Source: Streptomyces sp. ISL-43
GTDB taxonomy: Bacteria > Actinomycetota > Actinomycetes > Streptomycetales > Streptomycetaceae
Direction of reading: 5' to 3'
Length of the DNA stretch: 64,000 nt
Assembly: GCF_018614195.1 (NCBI RefSeq)
Contig: NZ_JAGGOT010000011.1
Coordinates: forward strand, 1-64,000
Under the pieces are notes generated by a model. That model was not told the origin of the DNA, did no database searches, and saw nothing but the letters and a program-made list of their open reading frames with translations. The translations under genes were made by a program, and so were the position numbers. Positions 34,934-44,033 of the stretch are shown here, one piece after another. Each line of letters starts with the position of its first letter. Positions within the stretch are counted from its first letter, which is position 1.

Positions 34934-36205
34934 ATGCCCGGAGTCCCTTCAGCACCCGACATGTCCACCCAGCCCCGCCCGGTCTACGTGATCGGCGCCG
35001 GTCCCGGCGGCCTCGCCGTCGCCGCCGCGCTGCGCGCCCGCGGGGTCCGCGCGGTGGTCGTGGAGAAGTCCGAGTCCGTCGGCGCCTCCTGGCGCCGCCA
35101 CTACGACCGGCTCCACCTGCACACCACGCGCCGCCTCTCCGCCCTCCCGGGCCTGGCCATGCCGCGGCGCTTCGGACGCTGGGTCGCGCGCGAGAACGTC
35201 GTGCGGTACCTGGAGAAGTACGCCGAGTTCCACGAGCTGGAGCTCATCACGGGCGTCGAGGTGACCCGCATCGAGCGCGTACCCGCCCGGGCCGACTCCT
35301 CCGACGGGGCGGACGGCATCGACGGGGCCGACGGCATCGAGCGCGTCTCCGACAGCGCCGGCGCCTCCGACGGATCCACCGCCGACGGCCCCGGCTGGAC
35401 CCTGCACGCCACCGGCGGCCGCGCCATGGCCGCCGGGGCGGTCGTGGTCGCCACCGGGTTCAACCACACCCCCGTCATCCCCGACTGGCCCGGCCGGGAC
35501 GCGTACGAGGGCTCCCTCGCGCACGCCGCCGACTACCGCAACCCCGCCCCCTACGCCGGCCAGGACGTGCTCGTCGTCGGCGTCGGCAACACCGGTGCCG
35601 AGATAGCCGTCGACCTGGCCGACGGCGGCGCCGCGCGGGTCCGCCTCGCCGTGCGCACCGCCCCGCACATCCTGCGCCGCTCCACCGCCGGCTGGCCGGC
35701 CCAGCGCACCGGGATCCTGGTCCGCAGGCTCCCCGTGGGGCTCGTCGACCGGCTCGGTGCGATCGTCGGCAAGGCCTCGGTCCCGGACCTGTCGGCGTAC
35801 GGACTGCCGCGCCCCACCAGCGGCCTGTACAGCAGGGTCAAGCAGGGGTCGATCCCGGTCCAGGACGTCGGCCTGATCGATGCGATCCGTGCCGGCCGCG
35901 TCGAGCCGGTCGCCGCGGTCGAGTCCTTCGACGGCGCCGAGGTGCTCCTCGCGGACGGCTCGCGGATCACCCCGGACGCGGTGATCGCGGCCACCGGCTA
36001 CCGGCGCGCCCTGGAGGGCCTGGTCGGCGGTCTCGGCGTACTGGACGACCGGGGCCGCCCGCGCGCCCACGGCGCCCACACCCCGCCGGACTCCCCCGGG
36101 CTCTACTTCACCGGTTTCACCAATCCCATCAGCGGCATGTTCCGCGAACTGGCCCTGGACGCCGAGAAGATCGCCAAGGCCGTCGCCCGGGACCTGCGCG
36201 CGTAG
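34934..36205 (+). CDS. Flavin-containing monooxygenase (Baeyer-Villiger/FMO type)
   Basis: 423-aa FAD/NAD(P)H monooxygenase. The FAD motif GAGPGG lies at about residues 21-26. LHLHTTRRLSALPGLAMP and PVIPDWPG resemble bacterial FMO motifs. The second dinucleotide motif is GVGNTGAE, followed by a C-terminal ATGYR and a late FTNPISGMF. It would oxygenate a carbonyl or heteroatom. The ATG at 34934 is 9 bp after a TACGCT -10-like hexamer, so translation may be leaderless; an alternative start is 34961. Residues about 110-150 hold repeated Asp/Gly/Ala blocks. Confidence 0.82.
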   Translation: MPGVPSAPDMSTQPRPVYVIGAGPGGLAVAAALRARGVRAVVVEKSESVGASWRRHYDRLHLHTTRRLSALPGLAMPRRFGRWVARENVVRYLEKYAEFHELELITGVEVTRIERVPARADSSDGADGIDGADGIERVSDSAGASDGSTADGPGWTLHATGGRAMAAGAVVVATGFNHTPVIPDWPGRDAYEGSLAHAADYRNPAPYAGQDVLVVGVGNTGAEIAVDLADGGAARVRLAVRTAPHILRRSTAGWPAQRTGILVRRLPVGLVDRLGAIVGKASVPDLSAYGLPRPTSGLYSRVKQGSIPVQDVGLIDAIRAGRVEPVAAVESFDGAEVLLADGSRITPDAVIAATGYRRALEGLVGGLGVLDDRGRPRAHGAHTPPDSPGLYFTGFTNPISGMFRELALDAEKIAKAVARDLRA

Positions 36206-36297
36206 GAACGGCCGCCGGTCCCCGGCCGCGCGGCCCTTGTCAGTGGCGTGGTGCAGCATCGGCACGTCGGCTCTTCGAGGAAAGACGGGGCATCATC

Positions 36298-36639
36298 GTG
36301 TCGATCACCAACCAGCAGGTGGCGGACCGCGCCTTCCTTCGGCAGCTCTACCGGGACGCGTACTTCCCCGATCACGTCCTCGACAAGGGCTGCGCGATCC
36401 TGCGCGCGCTGTGCGCCCGGATCGAGGCGGAACGGCCCGCCGATCTGGCGGCGCTGTACGTGCTGACCGGGGCGGCGACGGAGGAGTTCAATCTCCTGGA
36501 GGCGGAGTTCGAGGAGGCGGGGAGCGGGATCGAGACCGTCGCGCGCGAGGAGATAGCCGAGGACTTCTGGTTCGTGGCCTCGGCGTACGGCTTCACGGAC
36601 GCGGACGTGGAGGATCTGATCGCCCCCCGGGACTGGTGA
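36298..36639 (+). CDS. DUF5713-like small protein
   Basis: 113-aa acidic helical protein (SITNQQVADRAFLRQLYRDAYF start; ERPADLAALYVLT; EDFWFVASAYGF). By memory it fits DUF5713, of unknown function. The GTG at 36298 has GACGGGG upstream. It does not appear to belong to the catabolic operons. Confidence 0.65.
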   Translation: MSITNQQVADRAFLRQLYRDAYFPDHVLDKGCAILRALCARIEAERPADLAALYVLTGAATEEFNLLEAEFEEAGSGIETVAREEIAEDFWFVASAYGFTDADVEDLIAPRDW

Positions 36640-36839
36640 CGCGACGCCATCGCGGGGGCCCGCCGGCCCCGGGGTCCCGCGCCGGGACGGATCACCCATG
36701 CCCGGACGGATCGCCCCACCATCACTCTCGCCCCACGCACCACCCCGACCTCGGCCGAATAGTGGTCTGGACCCGTCCCGAGGGGATCTGAGACCGTTCC
36801 ACACATCACCTCCACCAGCTTTCCTGCGCAGCCCTGTTC

Positions 36840-36854
36840 CTGACGGCACGTCAG
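36840..36854. promoter_or_regulatory. CTGAC-N5-GTCAG operator, upstream of a pair
   Basis: Exact palindrome with spacer GGCAC, 69 bp before the start at 36924. Confidence 0.75.
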
Positions 36855-36863
36855 TTCAGTAAT

Positions 36864-36878
36864 CTGACTACGCGTCAG
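36864..36878. promoter_or_regulatory. CTGAC-N5-GTCAG operator, downstream of a pair
   Basis: Exact palindrome with spacer TACGC, 45 bp before the start. Its centre is 24 bp from the preceding site, about two helical turns, which would suit side-by-side binding. Confidence 0.8.
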
Positions 36879-36923
36879 CTATTGAGATTCGTCGAGGTTC
36901 ATCGAGCAGGAGCGGGCGGAACG

Positions 36924-39158
36924 ATGCTTGGATCTACTCACGGCACCCTCACCACCGACTTCCGCGCACGTGTCGAGGCCTGCGGGGAGACCCCCAGGAC
37001 GGCCGTCCACTCCACGGCGGCTCCCTCCGCCGAGGACACGGTCGCGCTGGACGTCAGCGGTCGGCCCCTGCACGCCGACGCTCCCGACCTGGACCGGTTC
37101 TTCCGGCCCGAGTCCGTGGCCGTCATCGGCGCCTCGGACGCCGACGGCAGACCCAACACCGGCATCACCCGGCAGCTCATCGCCTGGGCGGAACGGGTCG
37201 GGGCCAGGCTGCACCCCGTCCACCCCACCCGCACCACCGTCTTCGGGCTGCCGTGCCACGCATCCGTGGCCGACCTGCCCGAGCAGGTGGACCTCGCCGT
37301 CCTCCTCGTCGCCGACCCGCTCCCCGTCATCGAGGAGCTGGCCGAGGCCAAGGTGAAGTTCGCCGTCGCCTTCGCCTCCGGCTTCGCCGAGACCGGCGAC
37401 GAGGGCGCCGCCGCGCAGGCCCGCCTGGGGGCCGCCGTCCGGCGATCGGGCCTTCGCCTCCTGGGCCCCAACACGAACCTCAACGCCTTCGAGAAGTTCC
37501 GCGACGACCTCGACGGCCCGGCCATCGCGCTGATCACCCAGTCCGGCCACCAGGGCCGGCCCCTCTACACCCTCCAGGAGCTGGGCATCCGGCTCTCGCA
37601 CTGGGCCCCCACGGGCAACGAAGCGGACCTGGAGACCTCCGACTTCATCTCCTACTTCGCCGAGCAGCCCGAGGTCGGGGCCATCGCCTGCTACGTCGAA
37701 GGCCTCAAGGACGGCCGGCAGTTCCTCCTCGCCGCCGACCGGGCCGCCCGCAACGGCGTACCCGTCGTCGCCGTCAAGGTCGGCCGCACCGAGACCGGTG
37801 CCCGCATGGCCGCCTCCCACACCGGGAAGCTGACCGGCGCGGACACCGTCGTCGACGCCGCCATGCGGCAGTTCGGGGTCATCCGCGTCGACGGCCTCGA
37901 CGAGCTCCAGGACACCGCCGCGCTGCTGGCCCGGGCGCGCAAGCCGCTCGCCGACGGGGTCGTCGTCTACTCCATCTCCGGCGGCACCGGCGCCCACTTC
38001 TCCGACCTGGCGACGGAGGCGGGGCTCAGCCTGCCCACGCTCACCCAGGCCAAGCAGGACGAGCTCCACCAGTGGATCCCGGAGTACCTCGGCGTCTCCA
38101 ACCCCGTCGACAACGGCGGTCACCCGGTCGGCGACTGGCGCGGCCGCAAGATCATCGACGCGATCCTCGCCGACCCGTCCGTGGGCGTCCTGATCTGCCC
38201 GATCACCGGGCCCTTCCCGCCCATGAGCGACAAACTCGCACAGGACCTGGTGGACGCCGCCGAGCAGACCGACAAGCTGATCTGCGTGATCTGGGGCTCC
38301 CCGGTCGGCACCGAGGAGGCCTACCGCACCACGCTCCTCGGCTCCTCCCGGGTCGCGACCTTCCGCACCTTCGGCAACTGCATCACCGCCGTCCGCGCCT
38401 ACCTCGGCCACCACCGCTTCACCGCCGCCTACCGCTCCCCCTTCGAGGACGCCCCGCGCACCCCGTCGCCCTCCTTCCGCAAAGCGCAGGCGCTCATGCG
38501 CCCGGGCCAGCAGCTGAGCGAGCACTCGGCGAAGCAGCTCCTGCGCGCCTACGGGATACGAGTGCCCAGGGAGCAGCTGGTGACCAGCGCGGCCGCCGCC
38601 GTACGGGCGGCCGGACTGGTGGGGTACCCGGTGGTCATGAAGGCCTCGGGCCCGCAGCTCGCGCACAAGACGGAGCTGGGGCTGGTGAAGGTCGGCCTGA
38701 CGTCGGCGAGCCAGATCCGCGACGCCTACCGGGAGTTGACCGACATCGCGCGCTACGAGAACGTCCCGCTCGACGGGATCCTCGTCTGCCAGATGGTGGA
38801 GCGCGGAGTCGAGATGGTCGTCGGGGTCACGCAGGACGACCTCTTCGGCCCGACCGTGACGGTGGGACTCGGCGGCGTGCTGGTGGAGATCCTGCACGAC
38901 GCGGCGGTCCGGGTGCCGCCCTTCGGGGAGGACCAGGCGCGGGCGATGCTGACCGAGCTGCGCGGGCATGCGCTGCTGGAAGGCGTACGGGGGGCTCCGC
39001 CGGCCGACGTCGACGCGCTGGTGGAGGTCATCCTCCGGGTCCAGCGGATGGCACTGGAACTGGGCGACGAGCTCTCCGAGCTGGACATCAACCCGCTGAT
39101 GGTGCTTCCGCGCGGGCAGGGGGCGGTGGCACTGGACGCGCTCGCGATCTGCCGCTAG
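36924..39158 (+). CDS. NDP-forming acyl-CoA synthetase (acetate-CoA ligase family)
   Basis: 744-aa fused acyl-CoA synthetase that makes an acyl-CoA with release of NDP. The CoA-binding Rossmann domain starts near residue 55 (RFFRPESVAVIGAS), the ligase domains follow (TQSGHQGRP, and SHTGKLTGAD, which carries the likely phospho-His), and a C-terminal ATP-grasp domain begins about residue 520 (GYPVVMKASGPQLAHKTE). No acetyltransferase domain is attached. Twin operators precede it, and the hydratase gene follows after a hairpin. It may recycle acids released by the pathway. Confidence 0.85.
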   Translation: MLGSTHGTLTTDFRARVEACGETPRTAVHSTAAPSAEDTVALDVSGRPLHADAPDLDRFFRPESVAVIGASDADGRPNTGITRQLIAWAERVGARLHPVHPTRTTVFGLPCHASVADLPEQVDLAVLLVADPLPVIEELAEAKVKFAVAFASGFAETGDEGAAAQARLGAAVRRSGLRLLGPNTNLNAFEKFRDDLDGPAIALITQSGHQGRPLYTLQELGIRLSHWAPTGNEADLETSDFISYFAEQPEVGAIACYVEGLKDGRQFLLAADRAARNGVPVVAVKVGRTETGARMAASHTGKLTGADTVVDAAMRQFGVIRVDGLDELQDTAALLARARKPLADGVVVYSISGGTGAHFSDLATEAGLSLPTLTQAKQDELHQWIPEYLGVSNPVDNGGHPVGDWRGRKIIDAILADPSVGVLICPITGPFPPMSDKLAQDLVDAAEQTDKLICVIWGSPVGTEEAYRTTLLGSSRVATFRTFGNCITAVRAYLGHHRFTAAYRSPFEDAPRTPSPSFRKAQALMRPGQQLSEHSAKQLLRAYGIRVPREQLVTSAAAAVRAAGLVGYPVVMKASGPQLAHKTELGLVKVGLTSASQIRDAYRELTDIARYENVPLDGILVCQMVERGVEMVVGVTQDDLFGPTVTVGLGGVLVEILHDAAVRVPPFGEDQARAMLTELRGHALLEGVRGAPPADVDALVEVILRVQRMALELGDELSELDINPLMVLPRGQGAVALDALAICR

Positions 39159-39184
39159 GCCCTGATTCGGTGCGATCCGGGTCC

Positions 39185-39227
39185 GGGGCCCCGGGCTCCG
39201 CCCGGGCCCCCTGGGGCTCCGCCCCAG
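39185..39227 (+). terminator. Two adjacent hairpins between synthetase and hydratase genes
   Basis: One hairpin (39185-39210) has a bulged 11-bp stem with a TCC loop; the next (39211-39227) has a perfect 7-bp stem. The pair could limit read-through into the hydratase gene. Confidence 0.55.
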
Positions 39228-39286
39228 ACCCGCGGGGGTCCGGGGTGTCGCCCACCCACCACCCACCCACCCCGAACGGGAGCCTC

Positions 39287-40087
39287 ATGAACCCCACCCC
39301 CGAGGACGAAGTCCTCCACCGCATCGACAACGGCGTCTCGTGGATCACCCTCAACCGTCCCGAGGCGATGAACGCCGTCACCTGGGACCAGCGCGAGCGC
39401 GTCATCGGGCTGCTCGCCGAGGCGTCCGCCGATCCGGCCGTGCGGGCCGTCGTCGTCACCGCCACCGGCAAGGGCTTCTGCGCGGGCGCCGACCTGCGCG
39501 GCGCGCCCGCCACCGGCGAGCGGGTCGCCGGCGACGTGGCCCGCATGATCCGGCTCGGCGCGCAGCGCCTGATCACCGCCGTGCTCGACTGCGAGAAGCC
39601 GGTCATCGCCGCCGTCAACGGCACGGCGGCCGGCATCGGCGCGCACCTCGCGCTCGCCTGCGATCTGGTCATCGCCGCCGAACCGGCCCGTTTCATCGAG
39701 GTGTTCGTACGTCGCGGCCTGGTCCCGGACGGCGGCGGCGCGTACCTGCTGCCCCGGCTGGTCGGCCCGCAGAAGGCGAAGGAGCTGATGTTCTTCGGCG
39801 ACGCCGTCCCGGCCGCCGAGGCCGAGCGCCTGGGCCTGGTCAACAAGGTGGTCCCGGCCGAAGAGCTGGAGGAGACCGCCCGGGCGTGGGCCGAGCGCCT
39901 CGCGCAGGGCCCCACCCGCGCCCTTGCCATGACGAAGCAGCTGGTCAACGCCTCCCTGGACGGTGACCGGGCGACCGCACTCGCCGCCGAGGCCACCGCC
40001 CAGGAGCTGAACATGACCACCGCCGACGCGAACGAGGGAGTGGCGAGCTTCGTGGAGCGCCGCACGCCCAAGTACCTGGGACGCTAG
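39287..40087 (+). CDS. Enoyl-CoA hydratase/isomerase
   Basis: 266-aa crotonase-family enzyme. WITLNRPEAMNAV, GKGFCAGADL (oxyanion hole), NGTAAGIGAHLALACDLV and VRRGLVPDGGGAYLLPRLVG are typical. The GLVPDGGG segment has Asp where hydratases have the second catalytic Glu, so isomerase activity or another chemistry is possible. The ATG has GGGAG upstream. It probably forms a transcription unit with 36924, although hairpins lie between. Confidence 0.85.
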   Translation: MNPTPEDEVLHRIDNGVSWITLNRPEAMNAVTWDQRERVIGLLAEASADPAVRAVVVTATGKGFCAGADLRGAPATGERVAGDVARMIRLGAQRLITAVLDCEKPVIAAVNGTAAGIGAHLALACDLVIAAEPARFIEVFVRRGLVPDGGGAYLLPRLVGPQKAKELMFFGDAVPAAEAERLGLVNKVVPAEELEETARAWAERLAQGPTRALAMTKQLVNASLDGDRATALAAEATAQELNMTTADANEGVASFVERRTPKYLGR

Positions 40088-40127
40088 CCGGAACCGGAAA
40101 CCGAAACGGATCCGGGGCGGCCGGAGG

Positions 40128-40904
40128 TCACATCCGCGGGTCCGGCTTCAGCAGCGCGAACATCGCTCCCGCCGGGTCCGCCAGGAAGGCGATCCGACCG
40201 ACGTCCGGGACGTCCGCCGCCGGCATCAGCACGGAACCGCCCCCCGCCTTGGCCGCGCCGACGGTGGCGTCGACGTCCGCGACGTTGAAGTACGGCACCC
40301 AGCCCTTGGGCCCGCCACCCTCGGAGGGGGCGACTCCGCCGAAGGAGGCGTCCTCCTGGTCGCCGTCGGCGATGCTCAGCACCCGGTACGTCATCCCGGG
40401 CGCCTCCATGTCGGCGGAGCGCCAGCCGAACAGTCCGGCGTAGAAGGCGATGTCCGCGGCCGGGTCCGGTACGTGCAGCTCCGCCCAGACGAGTGTGTTC
40501 TCGACGGAGGTCAGCCCGAGCCCGGCGGTCTTCCCGGGCTGCCACAGCGCGAACTCCGCACCCTGCGGGTCCGTGGCCTGCGCCAGCCAGCCCTCCCCCA
40601 TGACGTCCATCGGCTCCATGCGCACCGCTCCGCCGCCCGCCTTGACGGCGTCCACGGTGGCCTGGATGTTGGGGGTGTCGAAGTGCAGCATCCAGGCGGA
40701 CTTGGCGCCCTCCTCGGTGAGCGGCCCGAGCGCGGCGACGGTCTTGCCGTCGATCTGGAAGAAGCCGTAGCCGCCCGCCTCGGGCCCGAGGGAGACGAAG
40801 TCCCAGCCGAAGACCCCGGTGTAGAAGGAGATGGCGGCGTCGGTGTCGGGGCTCCCGAGGTCGAGCCAGTTGGGTGATCCCTTGCGGAAATCGGTGCCGA
40901 GCAT
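40128..40904 (-). CDS. Tandem VOC (glyoxalase-fold) protein, second copy
   Basis: 258-aa two-module VOC protein, paralogous to 28305-29114. The modules cover residues about 10-125 and 133-252; each begins with a LGSPDTDAAISFYTGVFGW-like segment and ends in DPxGA-x-FALW/L. The ATG at 40904 has a strong AGGAGG 6 bases upstream. Its role is unknown. Confidence 0.82.
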   Translation of the reverse strand: MLGTDFRKGSPNWLDLGSPDTDAAISFYTGVFGWDFVSLGPEAGGYGFFQIDGKTVAALGPLTEEGAKSAWMLHFDTPNIQATVDAVKAGGGAVRMEPMDVMGEGWLAQATDPQGAEFALWQPGKTAGLGLTSVENTLVWAELHVPDPAADIAFYAGLFGWRSADMEAPGMTYRVLSIADGDQEDASFGGVAPSEGGGPKGWVPYFNVADVDATVGAAKAGGGSVLMPAADVPDVGRIAFLADPAGAMFALLKPDPRM

Positions 40905-41044
40905 GTGGTCCTCCTGTGGTCCGTGACGCGGTCCCCCGACACGATGCCGAGCCGGTACGGGGCCTGCGGGCCACGGGGCTCGACCGGTCGCGGGGTTCAC
41001 CCGTACGGCCTACGGGGCTGCGCGCCGGCCCGTAGGCCGTACGA

Positions 41045-41926
41045 CTACCGCTTCCGCAGCACGCGCATGTCCCCGGCGTCCGGATCGCCGATCAGCACGA
41101 ACAGCTCCGGCCGCTTCGCCGTCCCCGCGACCTCCCACCTCAGCTGCGCGTCCTTGCAGTCGGGGACGGTCAGGGCCACGCCCGCCCCTCTGCCGTAGGC
41201 CGCCTCCTCGGGCTTCCACGTCCCGCGCGCCGTGCAGTGGCCCACGACATCGAGCCCGTCGTCCACCGGCAGCCAGTTCGCCGCCGCTTCGCCCTGCGCG
41301 GTGAGTTCCAGGCGGACGCCGTCGCCCGACCACTCGCCGACGTACTCGGCGCGGCCCAGGACCGGAGGCTCGTACACCGGCGCGGTGGCTCCGAAGTAGA
41401 AGGTGGTGATCACCGCGGCCACGCCCGGCAGGATCATCCACTTCCGCACCTTGCCCCTGGGCACCTGCCGCATCCGCGCGAGCACCGCCACCCCCACGGG
41501 CAGCACCCCCGCGGCCGCGATCCAGCCGCAGGTGGCGGCGTACGAGGGGCCGGCCAGCAGGGAGACGGGTATCGAGTACAGGACCGCGAGCGCACCCGTC
41601 ATCGGCAGGGCCCACCACGGTGCGGAGACCCGGGTGCGCATGCCCGCTGCGTTCGAGAGCTCCATCACCGGCGTGGTGAAGAGCACGCTGTGCACGTAGC
41701 CCAGCAGGATCACGACGAACGGACTGCCGACGACCATGACGAACAGCCAGAAGAGCACGGCGATGCCGCCGCCGAAGCCCCGGCCGTAGGGCTCCTGCGC
41801 GAGCGCGTTCAGCTGCGCGTACAGCAGCGCACACAGGAGCTGCACTCCGCCCACTGCCTCGGCGCCCGGCGCGATGCCGCTCCAGGCCTCGCGGCGCCGT
41901 TCCGCCGTGCCCACGTGGTTCGACAC
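41045..41926 (-). CDS. Multi-pass membrane protein
   Basis: 293-aa protein with about five hydrophobic helices between residues 25 and 185 (IAVLFWLFVMVVGSPFVVILLG; ALPMTGALAVLYSIPVSLLAG; CGWIAAAGVLPVGVAVLA; WMILPGVAAVITTFYFG) and a C-terminal soluble beta-rich part (GVRLELTAQGEAAANWLP). No family is recognised. The GTG at 41926 has GGGGG upstream. A separate dyad at 41948-41963 lies in front of it. Confidence 0.65.
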   Translation of the reverse strand: MSNHVGTAERRREAWSGIAPGAEAVGGVQLLCALLYAQLNALAQEPYGRGFGGGIAVLFWLFVMVVGSPFVVILLGYVHSVLFTTPVMELSNAAGMRTRVSAPWWALPMTGALAVLYSIPVSLLAGPSYAATCGWIAAAGVLPVGVAVLARMRQVPRGKVRKWMILPGVAAVITTFYFGATAPVYEPPVLGRAEYVGEWSGDGVRLELTAQGEAAANWLPVDDGLDVVGHCTARGTWKPEEAAYGRGAGVALTVPDCKDAQLRWEVAGTAKRPELFVLIGDPDAGDMRVLRKR

Positions 41927-41947
41927 GGTGAGCCCCCTTCGACGTCT

Positions 41948-41963
41948 ATTGAACACGTTCAAT
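41948..41963. promoter_or_regulatory. ATTGAAC-N2-GTTCAAT dyad
   Basis: Perfect 7-bp inverted repeat with a 2-bp centre, AT-rich for this genome, 21 bp before the membrane protein start. It is distinct from the CTGAC boxes and probably the operator of another regulator. Confidence 0.55.
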
Positions 41964-41992
41964 TGATGTGAGCCCTACACCCCCCTTCCCAT

Positions 41993-42007
41993 CTGACGCA
42001 CCGTCAG
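41993..42007. promoter_or_regulatory. CTGAC-N5-GTCAG operator
   Basis: Exact palindrome with spacer GCACC, 17 bp before the flavin reductase start at 42025. Confidence 0.75.
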
Positions 42008-42024
42008 CTTCAATCGGTCCTGTG

Positions 42025-42657
42025 ATGGGACACGCAGGGATGGCGGCCACCGTCGTCCGATACCTCAGGTCAGTCGGCTCCCCCACCTCCGCCACGGCGG
42101 AGCCCGGGGCCGAGCCCGTCGACGCACTGCCGCGCCCCGACCTGCGGGCCGTCGGCGAGGACGAGCGCGCGCCCGTCAGCCCCGCCGAGTTCCGGGCCGT
42201 ACTGGGGAACTTCGCCAGCGGGGTCACGATCATCACCGCCCCGCCCGGCGAGGACGACGACGGCCCGGCCGGCTTCGCCTGCCAGTCCTTCGCCTCGCTC
42301 TCCCTCGACCCGCCGCTGGTCACCTTCATGGTGGCCCGTACGTCGACCACCTGGCCCCGCATCGCGCGCGCCGGGGTGTTCTGCGTCAACATCCTCGGCG
42401 CCGAGCAGGGAGCGCTGTGCCGGGCGTTCGCCGTCAGCGGCGCCGACAAGTTCGCCGGGGTCGAGCACTCCCCCGCCCCCGCCACCGGGTCACCGCAGCT
42501 GGACGCGGTGCCCGCCTGGATCGACTGCCGGATCCACGCCGTGCACACCGGCGGGGACCACCTCATCGTCGTGGGCAAGGTCGAGGCCATGGGCGCGGCC
42601 GGCGAGGGCGAACCCCTCCTCTTCCACAAGGGCCGCTTCGGCCGCTTCGCCGACTGA
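42025..42657 (+). CDS. Flavin reductase-like domain protein
   Basis: 210-aa FMN-binding split-barrel reductase (HpaC/Flavin_Reduct type). The domain starts around residue 50 (FRAVLGNFASGVTIITA) and includes FACQSFASLSLDPPLVTFMV, the GVFCVNIL strand and a C-terminal GEPLLFHKGRFG. It would supply reduced flavin to a monooxygenase, possibly the 34934 enzyme or one elsewhere. Residues 1-45 are an unusual extension. An alternative ATG is at 42040. Confidence 0.82.
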   Translation: MGHAGMAATVVRYLRSVGSPTSATAEPGAEPVDALPRPDLRAVGEDERAPVSPAEFRAVLGNFASGVTIITAPPGEDDDGPAGFACQSFASLSLDPPLVTFMVARTSTTWPRIARAGVFCVNILGAEQGALCRAFAVSGADKFAGVEHSPAPATGSPQLDAVPAWIDCRIHAVHTGGDHLIVVGKVEAMGAAGEGEPLLFHKGRFGRFAD

Positions 42658-42913
42658 CCCCGACGCCCCGGGCAGCCCGGGCGCCCCGGGCGCCCCACGT
42701 CTCCCGCTCGGCGCGATCGTCCGCGCGCTGACCCCGGTGTCCCCGCACCCGCCCCTGAAGGCCGAGCCGTCGTTCGCCGGCGCCTCCGCGTTCCTCGCCT
42801 GCTACCGGGCCGTGGCCTCGTACCGGGCCCGGGCCGGCCGCCTGCGCCGTCTCTTTCGGATCTTGCCGTGAACACTCACGCCGCACGCGTGTGAGCCCGT
42901 GCCGACGCTCACG
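42658..42913. other. Gap after the flavin reductase gene
   Basis: GC-rich sequence with CCCGGGCGC-type short repeats at 42668-42700 and an open plus-strand frame to 42870 with no start codon or ribosome binding site. I cannot support a gene. Confidence 0.4.
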
Positions 42914-42954
42914 CCGAGGCCGGCCCTGCTCCAGGTGCGCAGGGCCGGCCTCGG
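42914..42954. terminator. Convergent terminator
   Basis: Perfect 15-bp stem (42914-42928 with 42940-42954) and an 11-nt loop, 12 bp from the end of the dehydrogenase gene at 42966. Confidence 0.75.
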
Positions 42955-42965
42955 ACGCGAAGGGC

Positions 42966-44033
42966 TCAGAACGTGAGTACTCCGCGCGCCACCCGCCCGT
43001 GGTGGGCGTCGTCCGCGGCCTTGGCGAAGTCCTCGATCGGGTAGACCTCCGTCACCAGCTCGTCCAGCAGCAGCCTGCCCTGCCGGTAGAGCTCCGCGTA
43101 GAGGGCGATGTCGCGCTGCGGGCGCGAGGACCCGTACCGGCAGCCCATGATCGTCTTGTCCAGGTACATGGAGGAGACTTGGAAGGACGCCTCCTCCTTG
43201 AAGCCGGGCACGCCGAGCAGGATCGCCTGACCGCGGCGGTCCAGGAGGTCGATCGCCTGGCGGATCAGCTTGACGCTGCCCACGCACTCGAAGGCGTGGT
43301 CCGCGCCCGTCGGCAGGATGTCGCGGACGGCCGCCGAGGAGTCGGGGACCGCCGACGCGTCGATGAAGTGCGTGGCGCCGAACTGCCGGGCCACCGCCTC
43401 CTTCGCCGGGTTCGCGTCGACCGCGACGATGGTCGTGGCGCCCGCGATCCGGGCACCCTGCAGGACGTTGAGCCCGATGCCGCCCGTGCCGATGACGACG
43501 ACCGTCTCGCCCCGGTCGACCTTCGCCCGGTTCAGTACGGCGCCCACGCCCGTCAGGACGCCACAGCCGATCAGCGCGGCCGAGGTCAGCGGGATGTCCT
43601 TGGGGATCTTCACGGCCTGCACGGCCTTGACGATGGTCCGCTCCGCGAAGGCGGAGTTGGACGCGAACTGGAAGAGCGGCTGCCCGCCCCGGGAGAACGG
43701 CTGCCCGGGCATCCCGATCGCCTTGCGGCACATGGTGGGCCGGCCGCGGTCGCAGTCGGCGCACGCCCCGCAGTTGGCGAGCGTGGACAGCGCGACGTGG
43801 TCGCCGGCCGCGACGTGCGTCACCCCGGACCCGACCGCCTCCACCACGCCGGCGCCCTCGTGCCCGAGCACCACCGGCGGCGGGAAGGGGATCGTCCCGT
43901 CGATCACCGACAAGTCGCTGTGGCACAGCCCGGCCGCCGATATCGCGACCAGCACCTCCCCCGGCCCCGGGTCGCGGATCTCCAGGTCGTCGACCACCTG
44001 GGCCTGCTTGCCGTCGAATACGACGCCTCTCAC
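42966..44033 (-). CDS. Zinc-dependent alcohol dehydrogenase
   Basis: 355-aa medium-chain dehydrogenase/reductase. The catalytic zinc site is GLCHSD with GHEGAG, and the structural zinc site is four cysteines in C-x2-C-x2-C-x7-C (CGACADCDRGRPTMC). The NAD motif GTGGIGLNVLQGA is near residue 185. It probably oxidises a hydroxyl intermediate. The GTG start overlaps the stop of the upstream dehydrogenase (GTGA), so the gene is the third in the operon from 46206. Confidence 0.9.
   Translation of the reverse strand: MRGVVFDGKQAQVVDDLEIRDPGPGEVLVAISAAGLCHSDLSVIDGTIPFPPPVVLGHEGAGVVEAVGSGVTHVAAGDHVALSTLANCGACADCDRGRPTMCRKAIGMPGQPFSRGGQPLFQFASNSAFAERTIVKAVQAVKIPKDIPLTSAALIGCGVLTGVGAVLNRAKVDRGETVVVIGTGGIGLNVLQGARIAGATTIVAVDANPAKEAVARQFGATHFIDASAVPDSSAAVRDILPTGADHAFECVGSVKLIRQAIDLLDRRGQAILLGVPGFKEEASFQVSSMYLDKTIMGCRYGSSRPQRDIALYAELYRQGRLLLDELVTEVYPIEDFAKAADDAHHGRVARGVLTF

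Noticed and set aside
42661..42870. Open plus-strand frame after the flavin reductase gene
   Set aside because: No start codon with a ribosome binding site and no domain; the first third is short CCCGGGCGC repeats.
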